DNA of 64,000 nucleotides from an uncultured Planctomycetaceae bacterium (GCA_903858815.1 CAIOKE010000077.1:1-64000), one strand, 5' to 3'; shown: positions 27,008 to 36,235, numbered from the stretch's first letter. The notes: generated by a model not told the origin, from the letters alone. A program made the numbers and translations.

Positions 27008-28129
27008 ATGGTCAGACTACCGCTGCCGCAGATGATTCGCGGACTTTCGCTGCTGACAGTCTCAGCACTGCTCGCCGGCTGTTCTTCGATGAGTGGCAAC
27101 ATGGCCAATTCCAGTGGCATGAGCTATTTTGAACGCGGCAACTATCTGGCAGCCGGGGAACAGTTTCAGCGCGCACTTGCCAGTGATCCGGACAACCCGG
27201 ATTACATGGCCAACCTCGCTCGCGTGCGAATGACTGCCGGGGATGCCATGGGAGCCGAACAGCTCTATCGCCAGGCTCTGACCGTCGCGCCCTCACATCA
27301 GCCCGCCTACCACGGCCTTGCCGAACTGATGGTGACCCAGAATCGTGGCCAGGAAGCCACCGCGATGCTGAACACCTGGTCCAGTTCGCAGCCCTCGAAC
27401 CCTGAACCTCAGATTGAACTGGCATGGCTCCATCGCGAACTTGGTAACCACCAGGAAAGCGGTCAGGCCCTCCAGAAGGCACTGCAGATCAACCCGGGGA
27501 ATTCCACTGCACTCGCACACCTCGGTCAGCACTATCAGGACATCGGGCAACCCGAAATGGCAGTCACGATGTATCAGCAGTCGCTGCGATCTGACTGGAA
27601 TCAGCCCGATATTCATGCACGACTCGCGAATGCTTCGCAGACTGCTGGAGCCTCAACAGCAATGGGAGCCACCGCCATGGGGCGTGGTATGCACCCAGGC
27701 GAAATGCCCAGACAGCAGATGGCCTTCGGCATGCCCAATGGACAGGTTCCCTCTGGTGCACCAGGTGGACAGCCCGGTATGCGAACAGCAATGAGTCCAT
27801 TTCCGCAGCATGCCGGTGGCTGGAATGTCGCCGCTGGTCCAGGCACTGGCACCCCGGGTTCCGGATGGCAGCCCACTCCAACTCCGTGGGTCGTCACATC
27901 CGGACCAGCTCCTGCCGGTGCGTCGGCCATGATTCCTCAGGCCGGACAGATCATCATGGAAGGCGACGCCGGCATGAGCATGCCGGGCACTGCCCCCATC
28001 CCGATGGTTCCCGGAACAACACAGCCAGCCCCCGCCACTGCTTCACCAACGCCGGACCCGGCCTTCAGCGCAGTCACCCCCGGGGCCACAACAACCGCTT
28101 CCACGGTATCATTGGTCGAACCCTTCTGA
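27008..28129 (+). CDS. TPR lipoprotein, TadD-like
   Basis: A 373-residue lipoprotein: signal peptide with lipobox L-L-A-G-C25, then at least four TPR-like units (YFERGNYLAAGEQFQRALASDPDNPDY; AEQLYRQALTVAPSHQPAYHGLAELM; ELGNHQESGQALQKALQINPGNSTALAHLGQHY; EMAVTMYQQSLRSDWNQPDIHARLA). The C-terminal ~170 residues are low-complexity Gly/Pro/Met/Ala/Thr. TPR lipoproteins of this kind (TadD) accompany Tad loci, and this gene is divergent from tadABC, which supports but does not prove that role. An intrinsic terminator follows 24 bp after the stop. Confidence 0.8.
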   Translation: MVRLPLPQMIRGLSLLTVSALLAGCSSMSGNMANSSGMSYFERGNYLAAGEQFQRALASDPDNPDYMANLARVRMTAGDAMGAEQLYRQALTVAPSHQPAYHGLAELMVTQNRGQEATAMLNTWSSSQPSNPEPQIELAWLHRELGNHQESGQALQKALQINPGNSTALAHLGQHYQDIGQPEMAVTMYQQSLRSDWNQPDIHARLANASQTAGASTAMGATAMGRGMHPGEMPRQQMAFGMPNGQVPSGAPGGQPGMRTAMSPFPQHAGGWNVAAGPGTGTPGSGWQPTPTPWVVTSGPAPAGASAMIPQAGQIIMEGDAGMSMPGTAPIPMVPGTTQPAPATASPTPDPAFSAVTPGATTTASTVSLVEPF

Positions 28130-28153
28130 GCTCTGCCGGGAACAGCCCTGCTC

Positions 28154-28190
28154 AATCCGCCACGATGCAGTCGTGGCGGATTCTTTTTTT
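28154..28190 (+). terminator. Intrinsic terminator after TPR lipoprotein gene
   Basis: A perfect 12-bp stem AATCCGCCACGA / TCGTGGCGGATT with a 5-nt loop (TGCAG), followed by CTTTTTTT at 28183-28190. This is the clearest Rho-independent terminator in the window and ends the + strand transcript 24 bp after the stop codon. Confidence 0.95.
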
Positions 28191-28217
28191 CCACATCACC
28201 CGGAAATCGCCTCGACG

Positions 28218-29252
28218 TCATAACTGCAGAGGTTGCCAGACCTCCGCAGCAGACATCAGTAACCGCAGTCGCTGCCCCACCTCGGGGACAGCGTCTGGAA
28301 CCGAACTCGCCTCAGACAGTCGCCGAAACCAAACCACCGGATTCAGCAGCACTCCGGAAGCATCCAGCACGATCAGCAACAGTCGCTGCTCATTCGACAA
28401 CTGCCAGTGATTGGCCCACGCAAGCGCCGCAGCCGCCATCTGCCCGGTATGGTTCAGATGCCATGTTCGCAGCAATCGTGCTGCATCCAGACACGGGTGA
28501 TCCACCGCAGCTGCATCCCAGTCAATCACACCGGAAACGTCTCCGGCATCAAACAGCAGATTCTCTGCCCGCAGATCACGCAGAACCGGCTGCAGCGGCA
28601 CAGCATTCCGACACCAGTTCTGCAGCTGGTGCCGCAACCATGGCAGCCAGTGCTGCAGCACAGCCAGATATCGGCGAGCTGCTGCGGCCTGTGCTTCCGG
28701 CCAGCGACTAACCACATTCTGCAACTGCTGCCATCCTCCCTGACACAGTTCCTCAACGAGACCCGCGCGACGCAGGACAGCCGGCGAAGGCGCCACCGTA
28801 TTCGCCAGCGTTGTGTCGGCACAACACGCACCGAATTCCCGACCACTCGCATACAATCGCAGCAGAGTCACTGCTGCTGACTGTAACTCGCTCGCTGTCG
28901 GCGCCGTTGCCAGACAGAAACCTCGACACCACGTTTCAACCTGCCAGGCATACTGCAAACGCTCGACAATCAGACCTGTCCCATCCGTCGAATTCAGGCC
29001 TGCCCAGCGCGGTGTCGGTATCCAGCCCGCAGACTGCTGCGCAGCAAACTGCATCCAGCGACGCACCACGCGACGATGCCGCAAAACGGCCACAGAAGGC
29101 ACTCGCCAGCACTTCACAGCAAACACACCACCCGAAACATCACTGACCCGCCAGACATTCGCCTCACTGAATCCGGCCGCCACTCGTGCCACGGCCGTCG
29201 GTTGAAGGCCGAATTGTCCGCAGATCTGCAGATCCGGTGAATCACTCAGCAC
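28218..29252 (-). CDS. Phosphotransferase/aminoglycoside-phosphotransferase-like kinase
   Basis: A protein of about 344 residues with the APH/choline-kinase fold. The N-lobe has AGFSEANVWRV (glycine-rich-loop equivalent) and a lysine in GGVFAVKCW. The catalytic loop is VLRDLRAENLLF, in which the usual H-G-D is L-R-D but the catalytic Asp and the Asn are kept, and the metal-binding segment is GVIDWDAAAVDHPCLDAARLL. The GTG at 29252 is preceded by GAGGGAG five bases upstream, which I prefer; an ATG-initiated frame opens at 29357 and a longer one at 29426. The substrate is unknown: a small-molecule alcohol or cofactor is as likely as an antibiotic. Confidence 0.75.
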   Translation of the reverse strand: MLSDSPDLQICGQFGLQPTAVARVAAGFSEANVWRVSDVSGGVFAVKCWRVPSVAVLRHRRVVRRWMQFAAQQSAGWIPTPRWAGLNSTDGTGLIVERLQYAWQVETWCRGFCLATAPTASELQSAAVTLLRLYASGREFGACCADTTLANTVAPSPAVLRRAGLVEELCQGGWQQLQNVVSRWPEAQAAAARRYLAVLQHWLPWLRHQLQNWCRNAVPLQPVLRDLRAENLLFDAGDVSGVIDWDAAAVDHPCLDAARLLRTWHLNHTGQMAAAALAWANHWQLSNEQRLLLIVLDASGVLLNPVVWFRRLSEASSVPDAVPEVGQRLRLLMSAAEVWQPLQL

Positions 29253-29418
29253 TGGAACTCCCTCGGTCAATTCATGGGTATCTGCCCCCGACTTTGACAA
29301 CCTACAGCAAAAATTCAACAGAAATCGAGGCAAATCAGGCCACTGGCACGGTAGCATGGCGGCATCGCACGGATCATGTGGCAGGCCTGCTGCCACTACC
29401 GAAGTCGGAAACCCATTC

Positions 29419-30348
29419 ATGGCCATTCAATTCCGCTGCAACTACTGCCGAAGTCTGCTGGGAATTGCAGAATCCCAGGCCGGCTGCACCGTCGATTGTC
29501 CCCGCTGCGGACGCACGCAGCGGGTCCCCGGAAAATCGCCCCGAACTGACAGCGGTACCCCAGTTCCCGATCTGCAACTCCGTCACGCCCTGTCAGCTCT
29601 GTCCGACCTGAATGCCGCTGTGTCCGCATTGCCGACACACGCATCAGCAACCCCGCAGAATGCCACCCCGCCCCAACCGATCCTGCTGATCGACGGCCTG
29701 CGTCCCGAAATTCGCACCACCAGGTACACGGGACTGCTGCTCGCCACCGCCACAGCAGTTGTCTTCAGCTGCGGATTCTTCCTCGGACGCAGCCTGCAGC
29801 AACCCGCAGCCACACAAGCCTCTGGACCCTCTGTAAACAGCGACGTGGTGAAACAACAGCAGCCGTCGGAAAAACCACTCCCACCGCAGGCTACACACCA
29901 GCCGCAATCACTGACTGGCAGAATTCAGATTCAGCGGAATGGAAAACAACAGCCGGACTCAGGCGCACTTGTCATTCTGCTCCCACTGCAGAACCCCACT
30001 CGACTCAGGTTTGATGGCAGTGCCCTGCATACAGAAAAAGATAACCCCGCACGGCTCGCCACAATCGCAGCACTCTCACAGCTGCACGCCCATTTCGATC
30101 AGGCAGCAGACGATGGCAGCTTCAGTCTGCACTATGACACTCAAACACCCGCCGCCCTGCTGGTCATCTCACGTCACCTGGCAGCACCACCCGGCAATCT
30201 GTTGCCTGCCGACTGTGAACTGCTGATCAACCAGTGGTTTGAATCCACTGCAGGACTGGCTGGAAGGCTGGCAACAAAACTGCACCCACTTCCCGCAGAC
30301 CAGCCGCTGACACCCGTCAGCCTCACATTTCAGGATGCGACACCCTGA
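29419..30348 (+). CDS. Zinc-ribbon membrane protein
   Basis: A 309-residue protein with an N-terminal zinc ribbon (RCNYC … DCPRCGRTQRVPG, two CxxC-type knuckles), a Pro/Ala linker, a single transmembrane helix (GLLLATATAVVFSCGFFLG) and an extracytoplasmic C-terminal half with a beta-rich domain (GRIQIQRNGKQQPDSGALVILLP), resembling the carboxypeptidase-regulatory-like domains common in Planctomycetes. The N-terminal 'MAIQFRCNYC…CPRCG' module is a recurrent planctomycete feature. Function unknown. The ATG at 29419 starts directly at the ribbon. Confidence 0.75.
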   Translation: MAIQFRCNYCRSLLGIAESQAGCTVDCPRCGRTQRVPGKSPRTDSGTPVPDLQLRHALSALSDLNAAVSALPTHASATPQNATPPQPILLIDGLRPEIRTTRYTGLLLATATAVVFSCGFFLGRSLQQPAATQASGPSVNSDVVKQQQPSEKPLPPQATHQPQSLTGRIQIQRNGKQQPDSGALVILLPLQNPTRLRFDGSALHTEKDNPARLATIAALSQLHAHFDQAADDGSFSLHYDTQTPAALLVISRHLAAPPGNLLPADCELLINQWFESTAGLAGRLATKLHPLPADQPLTPVSLTFQDATP

Positions 30349-30375
30349 AACCATCTGCGGCCGGAATAAGTGCCG

Positions 30376-31218
30376 TCAGCCACCCCACGAACTGTATCGC
30401 CGCACGCCCAGCGTGAATGTCACTCGATTCAGCACCAGCAGGAATACGATCCACGCAAACTGCAGCTGCAGCTCGCCCCACAGTGCCACCTCAGGAATCC
30501 TGCCCAGCAGAATTGCCGCTGGAGTATAAGCCAGAAACCGAAACGGCAGAAACTCGGCAAATGGCAGCCACGAAGTCAGATACTCCAGAGGAATCATATG
30601 CCCCGACAGAAAATAACTGAGCATCATGTAAATGAAGATCAGCGAGCTGACTTCAAGAAACCAGAAGGCCACCAGCCCGATCCATGCCTCAATCAGAAAA
30701 CCAATCACAAAACCCATCAGCAGCGAAGCCACAAACGCTACCAGCACAGGCCACGCTGGCCAGCCCGGCAGCCAGTCACGACACAGCCAGAAAACCAGAG
30801 CAAAAGGACCACAGGCCACGGCGTAATACACCAGCTTGTGAGCGACTCGATGCCAGAACAGGTGATCCAGCAGATCCACAGGTTGAATCAGATACTTGCG
30901 GACGGAACCATCAGCAATCGACGTGGCAATCCCCGTTGACAGACCCGGCATGCTGGAAAACGCCCGCGCCAGCATCACCAGCAGGTAATACGAGACCATA
31001 TCACCAAACCGATAGCCCCGCAGAGCACGATCCGGATCATCCTGGTAGATGGCGCTCCAGAGAAAGATCTGAGTCACGATCGGCAGGAAACGTACCAGAG
31101 TCGAAAACGCAAAGTCACCGCGATACACCAGACGCTCTTCAATGGCAGTCCGCAGCACCAGCCACTTCAGGCGCACAGCTGCAGCAGGACTCCAGCTCAT
31201 TCCGGACTGCCGCTTCAT
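30376..31218 (-). CDS. ABC-2 family exporter permease
   Basis: A 280-residue integral membrane protein with six predicted hydrophobic helices, e.g. [31 protein letters not shown] and [67 protein letters not shown] is diagnostic of the ABC2_membrane_6-type permeases. Its start overlaps the end of the ATPase gene by 4 bp. In related operons there are commonly two different permeases per ATPase; here only one is present and the next gene downstream is on the opposite strand. Confidence 0.85.
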   Translation of the reverse strand: MKRQSGMSWSPAAAVRLKWLVLRTAIEERLVYRGDFAFSTLVRFLPIVTQIFLWSAIYQDDPDRALRGYRFGDMVSYYLLVMLARAFSSMPGLSTGIATSIADGSVRKYLIQPVDLLDHLFWHRVAHKLVYYAVACGPFALVFWLCRDWLPGWPAWPVLVAFVASLLMGFVIGFLIEAWIGLVAFWFLEVSSLIFIYMMLSYFLSGHMIPLEYLTSWLPFAEFLPFRFLAYTPAAILLGRIPEVALWGELQLQFAWIVFLLVLNRVTFTLGVRRYSSWGG

Positions 31219-32213
31219 TCACCCACTCCGGACTGGCCAGTATCCGTCACAAACAACTCAGCTATCACATCCTCCAGCGGACGCTCAAGAACGCTCAGGT
31301 CTTCAACCTCGGATTCCGCCAGAATTGCCGCCAGACACTCAGAAACCCGCTGCCGTTCCACCTGCAGTCGCACACGCGGTCCCCGATTCTCCAGCAGCGT
31401 TCCATGACGATCAAGGTGCTCGGGAACCCGATTCGCCGCAAACTGCAGTTCAATAATCTTGTGACGACTGAAACGATCCACAATCGCAGCCAGTGGTCCA
31501 TCATGGATCACGCGGCCACGATTGATCACAATCGCGCGACTGCACAAAGCCTCCACATCCTTCATGTAATGGCTGGTCAGCAGCACCGTAATCTGCTGCT
31601 CACGCTGGTATCGCCGCAGAAATTCCTGCACACGCCGCTGACTGACAACATCCAGACCAATGGTGGGCTCGTCCAGAAACAGCACATCCGGACGATGCAG
31701 CAGCGCAGCAATCAACTCCATCCGCATACGTTCACCCAGCGACAGCTCACGAACCGGGCGAGCCATCAGGCGACGAACCTCCAGCATTTCCGTCAGCTCA
31801 TCCAGTCGACGCCGATAATCCGGCTCACTGATCCGGTAAATCTCCCGATGCAGGGCAAACGATTCCTGAGCCGGCAAATCCCACCAAAGCTGCTCCTTCT
31901 GACCAGTGACCAGAGAAAAACGCCGCCGATAAGCATCCTCTCGCAGCCACGGGACATGACCCAGCACAGTCGCTGTACCGGATCCCGGCACCACCAGGCC
32001 AGACAGCAGTTTCAGAGTAGTCGTCTTCCCGGCCCCGTTCGGACCCAGAAACGCCACCATCTCACCCTCTTCAATCCGAAAACTGACATCCTGAACTGCC
32101 CGCACTGTCTCATACTCACGATGAAACAGCCCGCGCACGGAAGCCAGCAGCCCCTCGCGCTTGCGATAGACACGATACTCTCGACACAGATTCTGCACTT
32201 CGATGGCTGCCAT
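31215..32213 (-). CDS. ABC exporter ATP-binding protein
   Basis: A 332-residue ATPase with Walker [11 protein letters not shown]-loop [12 protein letters not shown], a degenerate signature ([18 protein letters not shown]) and Walker [17 protein letters not shown]. An N-terminal ~30-residue leader ([27 protein letters not shown]) precedes the core, typical of the ATPases that pair with ABC2_membrane_6 permeases. Translationally coupled to the permease by a 4-bp overlap. Substrate unknown. The 600-bp region upstream holds the dispersed hairpin element at 32297-32770. Confidence 0.92.
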   Translation of the reverse strand: MAAIEVQNLCREYRVYRKREGLLASVRGLFHREYETVRAVQDVSFRIEEGEMVAFLGPNGAGKTTTLKLLSGLVVPGSGTATVLGHVPWLREDAYRRRFSLVTGQKEQLWWDLPAQESFALHREIYRISEPDYRRRLDELTEMLEVRRLMARPVRELSLGERMRMELIAALLHRPDVLFLDEPTIGLDVVSQRRVQEFLRRYQREQQITVLLTSHYMKDVEALCSRAIVINRGRVIHDGPLAAIVDRFSRHKIIELQFAANRVPEHLDRHGTLLENRGPRVRLQVERQRVSECLAAILAESEVEDLSVLERPLEDVIAELFVTDTGQSGVGE

Positions 32214-32296
32214 GCCCGATATGCTACTCCATCAATGCAGCCTGAACAAACGCCCGCAAAAAGGGATCAACGAAAAATCATGCGCGCACCGGCAGG

Positions 32297-32770
32297 TTGC
32301 CGTTTGATGGAATTGGCGAACAACGTACTGGACACTGCTTTCGTGCCAGGCAGAGCACAATCGCTCAGGCGCAAACGACAACAACCGTCAGCTTACGCTA
32401 ACGGCTCGCCTGTACGGCAAAGGGCCGTTCGGCGCGGCACAAGCCTCGCCCTCCCAAAGGGGAACTTCCCTCGGACCACCGAGCACCAGCTCGGGGATGA
32501 TGCCGAGGAACCGTTTGCTGAGTGGTGATCAGCCCACGGACTGGCTGAGCGACCGGCAACGGCGCGCCGCCTCGTGGCTTTGCATGAGCAAAAGGCTGCC
32601 TCGCAAGTATGATGCGAGGGACAAAAATCGTTGTCTGGGCTTCAGCCCGGGCACGAACTTCTCATCACCCTTGAAATCCCCGGTGTTTTTAATGGCTGAG
32701 GCCGAGCAGGAATGCTCGGCCTACGGTTGTCGGCGAACAACGACAACTGACCACTGACCACTGACCACTG
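32297..32770. repeat. Dispersed ~0.5-kb hairpin-chain element, copy A
   Basis: A non-coding element starting at TTGCCGTTTGA and ending in a 7-bp array. It shares ordered blocks with 59095-59627: the TTGCCGTTTGA start, GCCTCGCCCT…GGAACTTC, a 22-bp identical block (32475-32496 with 59440-59461), ATCAGCCCACG, and a 25-bp identical block (32723-32747 with 59588-59612). Hairpins in order: CCGAGC/GCTCGG (32481-32496), CCTCGCA/TGCGAGG (32599-32619), GGGCT/AGCCC near 32640, AGGCCGAGCA/TGCTCGGCCT with GGAA loop (32699-32722), and GTTGTCG/CGACAAC (32726-32747). Three TGACCAC heptamers (32748-32768) close it. No protein is supported here. Confidence 0.75.
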
Positions 32771-32813
32771 CATGTTCCTTACTGCTACGTAAAGGCGGTC
32801 AACCGCAACCTCG

Positions 32814-33758
32814 TCAGCGAGCGATCAGTCCCAGCAGCTGCCGCGAAACCCCCTCAGCCGTACTGCCCACACCCACAGGAACTGGCAGGCACTCCTCCAG
32901 ACTGCGAAACCACGTGTGCTGACGCCTGGCAAACTGCCAGGTCGCCGTACAGATGCCCGCCGTCACCTCCGAAAAATCTCCCCCCGCCTGCAGCCAATGA
33001 AATAACTCACGATATCCCAATGCCTGAGCCGCTGTACGGCTGAGCGGTCGAGGCAGGTTCAGCAGCCGACCAGCCTCTTCCAGCCAACCCGCTCGCAGCA
33101 TCTCCTCCACTCGACTGTCAATTCGCCCCTGCAGCCACTCACGTTCCGGCTGCAACCAGACCGCCAGACGCGGTCGCTGGTCCACTGGTAATGGCTGCTG
33201 CTGCTGATCCTCAGAGATCGGACGCCCCGTAAGCTCAAAGACCTCAATCGCTCGAATCTGCCGACGCAGGTCATTCGGGTGCAGTCGTCCGGCAGCCACC
33301 GGGTCACGCTTCTGCAGCTCAGCATGCAGCCATTCCGGACCATGCTGCAAAGCCGCCTGCTGCCAGTGCTGACGCAGCGACCAGTCAGCCTGCGGACCAG
33401 CGGAAAAACCCCGCAACAAGGCCCGCAGATATAAACCGGTTCCACCCACAAACAACGGTATCCCGCCACTCGCAACAATCCGCTCTGCCGCGTCCTGCAC
33501 CAGACGCAGATACTCCGCGACAGAAAACTCCTCCCACGGTTCCGCAATATCCAGCAGATGATGTGGCACCCGCTGGCGATCCTCCAGCACAGGTTTGGCA
33601 GTGCCAATATCCATGCCGCGATAAACAGTCATGGAATCCAGTGAAACAATCTCTGCACGCAGGTGCTGAGCCAGCAGCATCGCCACTGCAGATTTTCCGG
33701 AAGCCGTCGGTCCGGCAAGTATCAGACAGTGTCTGAGCAGACCGGGAGGAAAGGACAT
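32814..33758 (-). CDS. miaA: tRNA dimethylallyltransferase
   Basis: A 314-residue enzyme transferring the dimethylallyl group to A37 of UNN-reading tRNAs, the first step to i6A/ms2i6A. It has P-loop GPTASGKS, the DSMTVYRGMDIGTAKP motif with the tRNA/substrate aspartate, FVGGTGLYLRAL, and PNDLRRQIRAIEVFELTG. Length matches the family. The ATG at 33758 is chosen because the conserved fold starts immediately (LRHCLILAGPTASGKS). The window also carries a miaE-like gene (51929-52504) acting later in the same pathway; miaB is not in the window. Confidence 0.95.
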   Translation of the reverse strand: MSFPPGLLRHCLILAGPTASGKSAVAMLLAQHLRAEIVSLDSMTVYRGMDIGTAKPVLEDRQRVPHHLLDIAEPWEEFSVAEYLRLVQDAAERIVASGGIPLFVGGTGLYLRALLRGFSAGPQADWSLRQHWQQAALQHGPEWLHAELQKRDPVAAGRLHPNDLRRQIRAIEVFELTGRPISEDQQQQPLPVDQRPRLAVWLQPEREWLQGRIDSRVEEMLRAGWLEEAGRLLNLPRPLSRTAAQALGYRELFHWLQAGGDFSEVTAGICTATWQFARRQHTWFRSLEECLPVPVGVGSTAEGVSRQLLGLIAR

Positions 33759-33906
33759 GAGGAATCTCGAAGCACGAGGCTGACAGACCTGACTGCAGAA
33801 GCCGGAATCAGCCCCCACCAGCCTGCCTTCTACGCCTGAATGGGCTGCCCGTCCAGCATCTGGCACTGTCAACGGTCGAAGATCCCGAGTCTGACCACGG
33901 GGCCGG

Positions 33907-34659
33907 CTAAGTCCGAGCTGTTACACGCTCTGATTCGGTACCGGCATAAGATCGCCCGCCGGATGCGCGCTTTTCAACACCACCAGCGGGTACTGCACCG
34001 ACGGCTGCCGGCTGACAGTACGGACAACGCTCGGTGTATATGATGCAGCCGCAGATACCGCACTCATGAGGACCACGACGGTGCAGCGTCTCTCGGATCG
34101 TCTGCCACCAAGCAACCCGCATCATCGCCAGAAACACCAGAAACGCCATTATCCATGACCACGGAAATCGACCAAATGCCAGAATGGCCGAATCCATTGC
34201 AATCGCGCTGGCACCACACATGACCCAGGGCCACGCTTTATAAAAAAAGCCCCCAGCGTCCCGATTGCCCAGCTCTTCATTGAATAACAACTTCAAAGAT
34301 TCCAGACGCAAACGACGAATCGCCGCCACATGACCACTGTCAAGCGCTATCAGCAGACGCTCGATGTTGTCCATAATCCGATACACTTCACCCTCAGAAA
34401 ACTTCTGCTGATGAGCCCACCGGTTACGATACTCACGAAGTTCACTGACCAGACTACGCTCAACAAACGTCAGATCATGGCGAAACAAATCGTTCCAGTG
34501 ATCCCACATAAAGATCAGCAATGCCAGCGCGTCCCAGTTCTGGACATTGCCATGTGTAGCAGACTGGGTGTTGAGCAACTGCGCGGGAACACGGGCTACG
34601 ACGTAATGTCGCAACCCGTCCGCCAGTACATTCAACCCTTTTGCTACGCGATCTGCCAT
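33907..34659 (-). CDS. HEPN (Swt1-like) membrane protein with C-terminal zinc knuckle
   Basis: A 250-residue protein. Residues ~1-110 resemble the Swt1-type HEPN domain, with the R-x4-H motif R78-N-R-W-A-H83 followed by a helix ending in IERLLIALDSGHVAAIRRLR. Residues ~140-182 hold two hydrophobic helices (WPWVMCGASAIAMDSAILAF and WSWIMAFLVFLAMM). Cysteines C200, C203, C205, C212 and C215 form a zinc-ribbon-like cluster near the C-terminus. HEPN domains with R-x4-6-H are often metal-independent RNases; whether this one cleaves RNA is not shown. It precedes miaA on the same strand by 148 bp. Confidence 0.7.
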   Translation of the reverse strand: MADRVAKGLNVLADGLRHYVVARVPAQLLNTQSATHGNVQNWDALALLIFMWDHWNDLFRHDLTFVERSLVSELREYRNRWAHQQKFSEGEVYRIMDNIERLLIALDSGHVAAIRRLRLESLKLLFNEELGNRDAGGFFYKAWPWVMCGASAIAMDSAILAFGRFPWSWIMAFLVFLAMMRVAWWQTIRETLHRRGPHECGICGCIIYTERCPYCQPAAVGAVPAGGVEKRASGGRSYAGTESERVTART

Positions 34660-35031
34660 GATTCAGAAACCACCAGAATACGAACACATCAGGAAGTAAA
34701 CGATCACAAGTGACACCCGGCCATGCTGCATACCCAATCAGGCACTCAACCACATACCCTAGGGTGAAAGTGGTGAAAACACACAGAATTCCGGGATCAC
34801 AGCACATTTTCCAGCGATGTGAGTACAGGTCGTAACGATTGCTCAGGCGTCCATCTTCCAAAAAAAGAAAAAAACGTTTTTTCAGGCATCCTGCACTCGC
34901 CAGCAGTTTCATCTGCCTGATTCCGTGCAGCCGTCAGACATTCCATGTAGGATCCTCACTCAAGCATTCCGGTCAGCACCCGCTGCCGCCATGTGACAAT
35001 CGGACAGATCCAGCACTCGCACCCCGTCCCT
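34660..35031. other. Divergent intergenic region with A/T-rich palindrome
   Basis: About 370 bp between the HEPN gene and the ECF sigma operon, no gene supported. At 34869-34882 is the perfect palindrome AAAAAACGTTTTTT, unusual in this GC-rich sequence; it follows CAAAAAAAGA and could be an intrinsic-terminator-like or DNA-bending element. No clear -35/-10 pair is visible. Confidence 0.4.
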
Positions 35032-35694
35032 ATGGGCACTGAACTCACACTCACACCCGCGGAACTTTCTCCGGACGATTCACGCATGATTCGTCTGCAG
35101 TCAGGGGATCATTCCGCCTTCGCCGAAATTGCCACTAGCTGGCAGCGTCCCCTGTTTGTTTTCTTTCACCGCAATACACGCTGCACCGAGACCTCGGAAG
35201 ACCTTGTTCAGGAAACCATGCTGCGCCTCCTGCGAACGAGCTGGGACTATCTGCCACGTGGCTTGTTTCGCGGATTCCTTTTTCGCATCGCCCGCAACCT
35301 GCTGATCGATCATTCACGTCGCCTGCGGAGCGACGTTCTGCTGCACGCACTGCGCTCGGCCGCTGTCCCGGACAATGAACTGGACATCATTCAGCAACTG
35401 CCGGATTCCCTGCCTGCACCCGCAGCAGCCAGCGAAGCCTGCGAATTTCGCGAAGTCCTTGAACAACTGCTGCAGTCTCTGCCCGAAGAACAGCGTCTGT
35501 CGTTCACACTCCACTACTTCGATTCACTAACCCTGCCCGAAGTCGCCGACGCCATGGCCTGCTCACTGCCGGCTGTCAAAGGACGTCTGCGACTGGCGCG
35601 CGAAAAACTCAGACAACAACTGTCCAGTCGCGGTTACGGCGGTATCCCCGCCGATTCCGAACACAACGATTCACACTTTCTGTCCGATAACTGA
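35032..35694 (+). CDS. ECF RNA polymerase sigma factor
   Basis: A 220-residue sigma-70 family protein (ATG at 35032; an alternative GTG start at 34993 adds 13 residues). Region 2 is visible as AFAEIATSWQRPLFVFFHRNTRCTETSEDLVQETMLRLL … FRGFLFRIARNLLIDHSRR, and region 4 as LLQSLPEEQRLSFTLHYFDSLTLPEVADAMACSLPAVKGRLRLAREKLRQQL. It is followed after 17 bp by a PspA-like gene and then by a GNAT gene, suggesting an operon in which the sigma factor may autoregulate an envelope-stress response. No anti-sigma gene is adjacent. Confidence 0.9.
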   Translation: MGTELTLTPAELSPDDSRMIRLQSGDHSAFAEIATSWQRPLFVFFHRNTRCTETSEDLVQETMLRLLRTSWDYLPRGLFRGFLFRIARNLLIDHSRRLRSDVLLHALRSAAVPDNELDIIQQLPDSLPAPAAASEACEFREVLEQLLQSLPEEQRLSFTLHYFDSLTLPEVADAMACSLPAVKGRLRLAREKLRQQLSSRGYGGIPADSEHNDSHFLSDN

Positions 35695-35711
35695 TTGATC
35701 CGGTAACTGCT

Positions 35712-36233
35712 ATGCCTTACTTCAGCCGCCTGACTGATATCATTACCTGCCGTATCGGTGACCTGCTTGCAGCAGCCCCCGATCCTCAACACGCCCTCAC
35801 GGAAATCCTCACCGAAATGCGCGAAGGTCTGGAAGCCTGCGACCGCAACCTGCGCACCTACGCCGCCAGTCGTGATCGTCTGGAGGCAGAAATCGCCAGC
35901 CACCAGACTCAGGCCACCCGCTGGCGCGATGAAGCCCGCAGACACCTGACTGCCAACGACGAAGACATGGCCCGCACCGCACTGCAGCGAAAGGCAGAAC
36001 TCGAAGACCTGATGGCCGGACTCCGTCCCGAACTGGAAGCAGCTACCAGCAACTGGAACAACATGCAGCGCATCCGTCGCGCTCTCGATGCCAGATTCGC
36101 TGAAGCCCAGCGCGAAGCCGAACGCTTCGCACCAGATACCGGAGCACTGCTCCTTTCGGAATTTCAGTCCACCCCCAGCCCGCCCTCTGTCGAAACAGAA
36201 CTGGAACAACTGCGACGTGAACTGGAAAAATAG
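35712..36233 (+). CDS. PspA/IM30-like coiled-coil protein
   Basis: A 173-residue protein, shorter than PspA (~220). The start PYFSRLTDIITCRIGDLLAAAPDPQHALTEILTEMREGL parallels PspA's amphipathic N-terminal helix and DP-containing loop, and residues ~45-135 form a continuous coiled coil (RDRLEAEIASHQTQATRWRDEARRHL … LQRKAELEDLMAGLRPELEAA). PspA-family proteins bind and protect the inner membrane under stress. The gene lies 17 bp after an ECF sigma factor and 2 bp before a GNAT gene. Confidence 0.75.
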   Translation: MPYFSRLTDIITCRIGDLLAAAPDPQHALTEILTEMREGLEACDRNLRTYAASRDRLEAEIASHQTQATRWRDEARRHLTANDEDMARTALQRKAELEDLMAGLRPELEAATSNWNNMQRIRRALDARFAEAQREAERFAPDTGALLLSEFQSTPSPPSVETELEQLRRELEK

Positions 36234-36235
36234 TC

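Noticed and set aside
30684-32528. 614-codon open frame on the plus strand across the second ABC exporter
   Set aside because: Lies antisense to two well-supported, translationally coupled ABC genes; composition is typical of antisense reading of GC-rich codons.
32297-32770. Hairpin element considered as an insertion sequence or a riboswitch
   Set aside because: No transposase frame or terminal inverted repeats for an IS; hairpin order matches no riboswitch class I know, and copy B is not upstream of a gene.
33907-34659. HEPN-MNT or other HEPN toxin-antitoxin/defence module
   Set aside because: No adjacent nucleotidyltransferase or antitoxin gene, and the protein has transmembrane helices; neighbours are housekeeping or regulatory.
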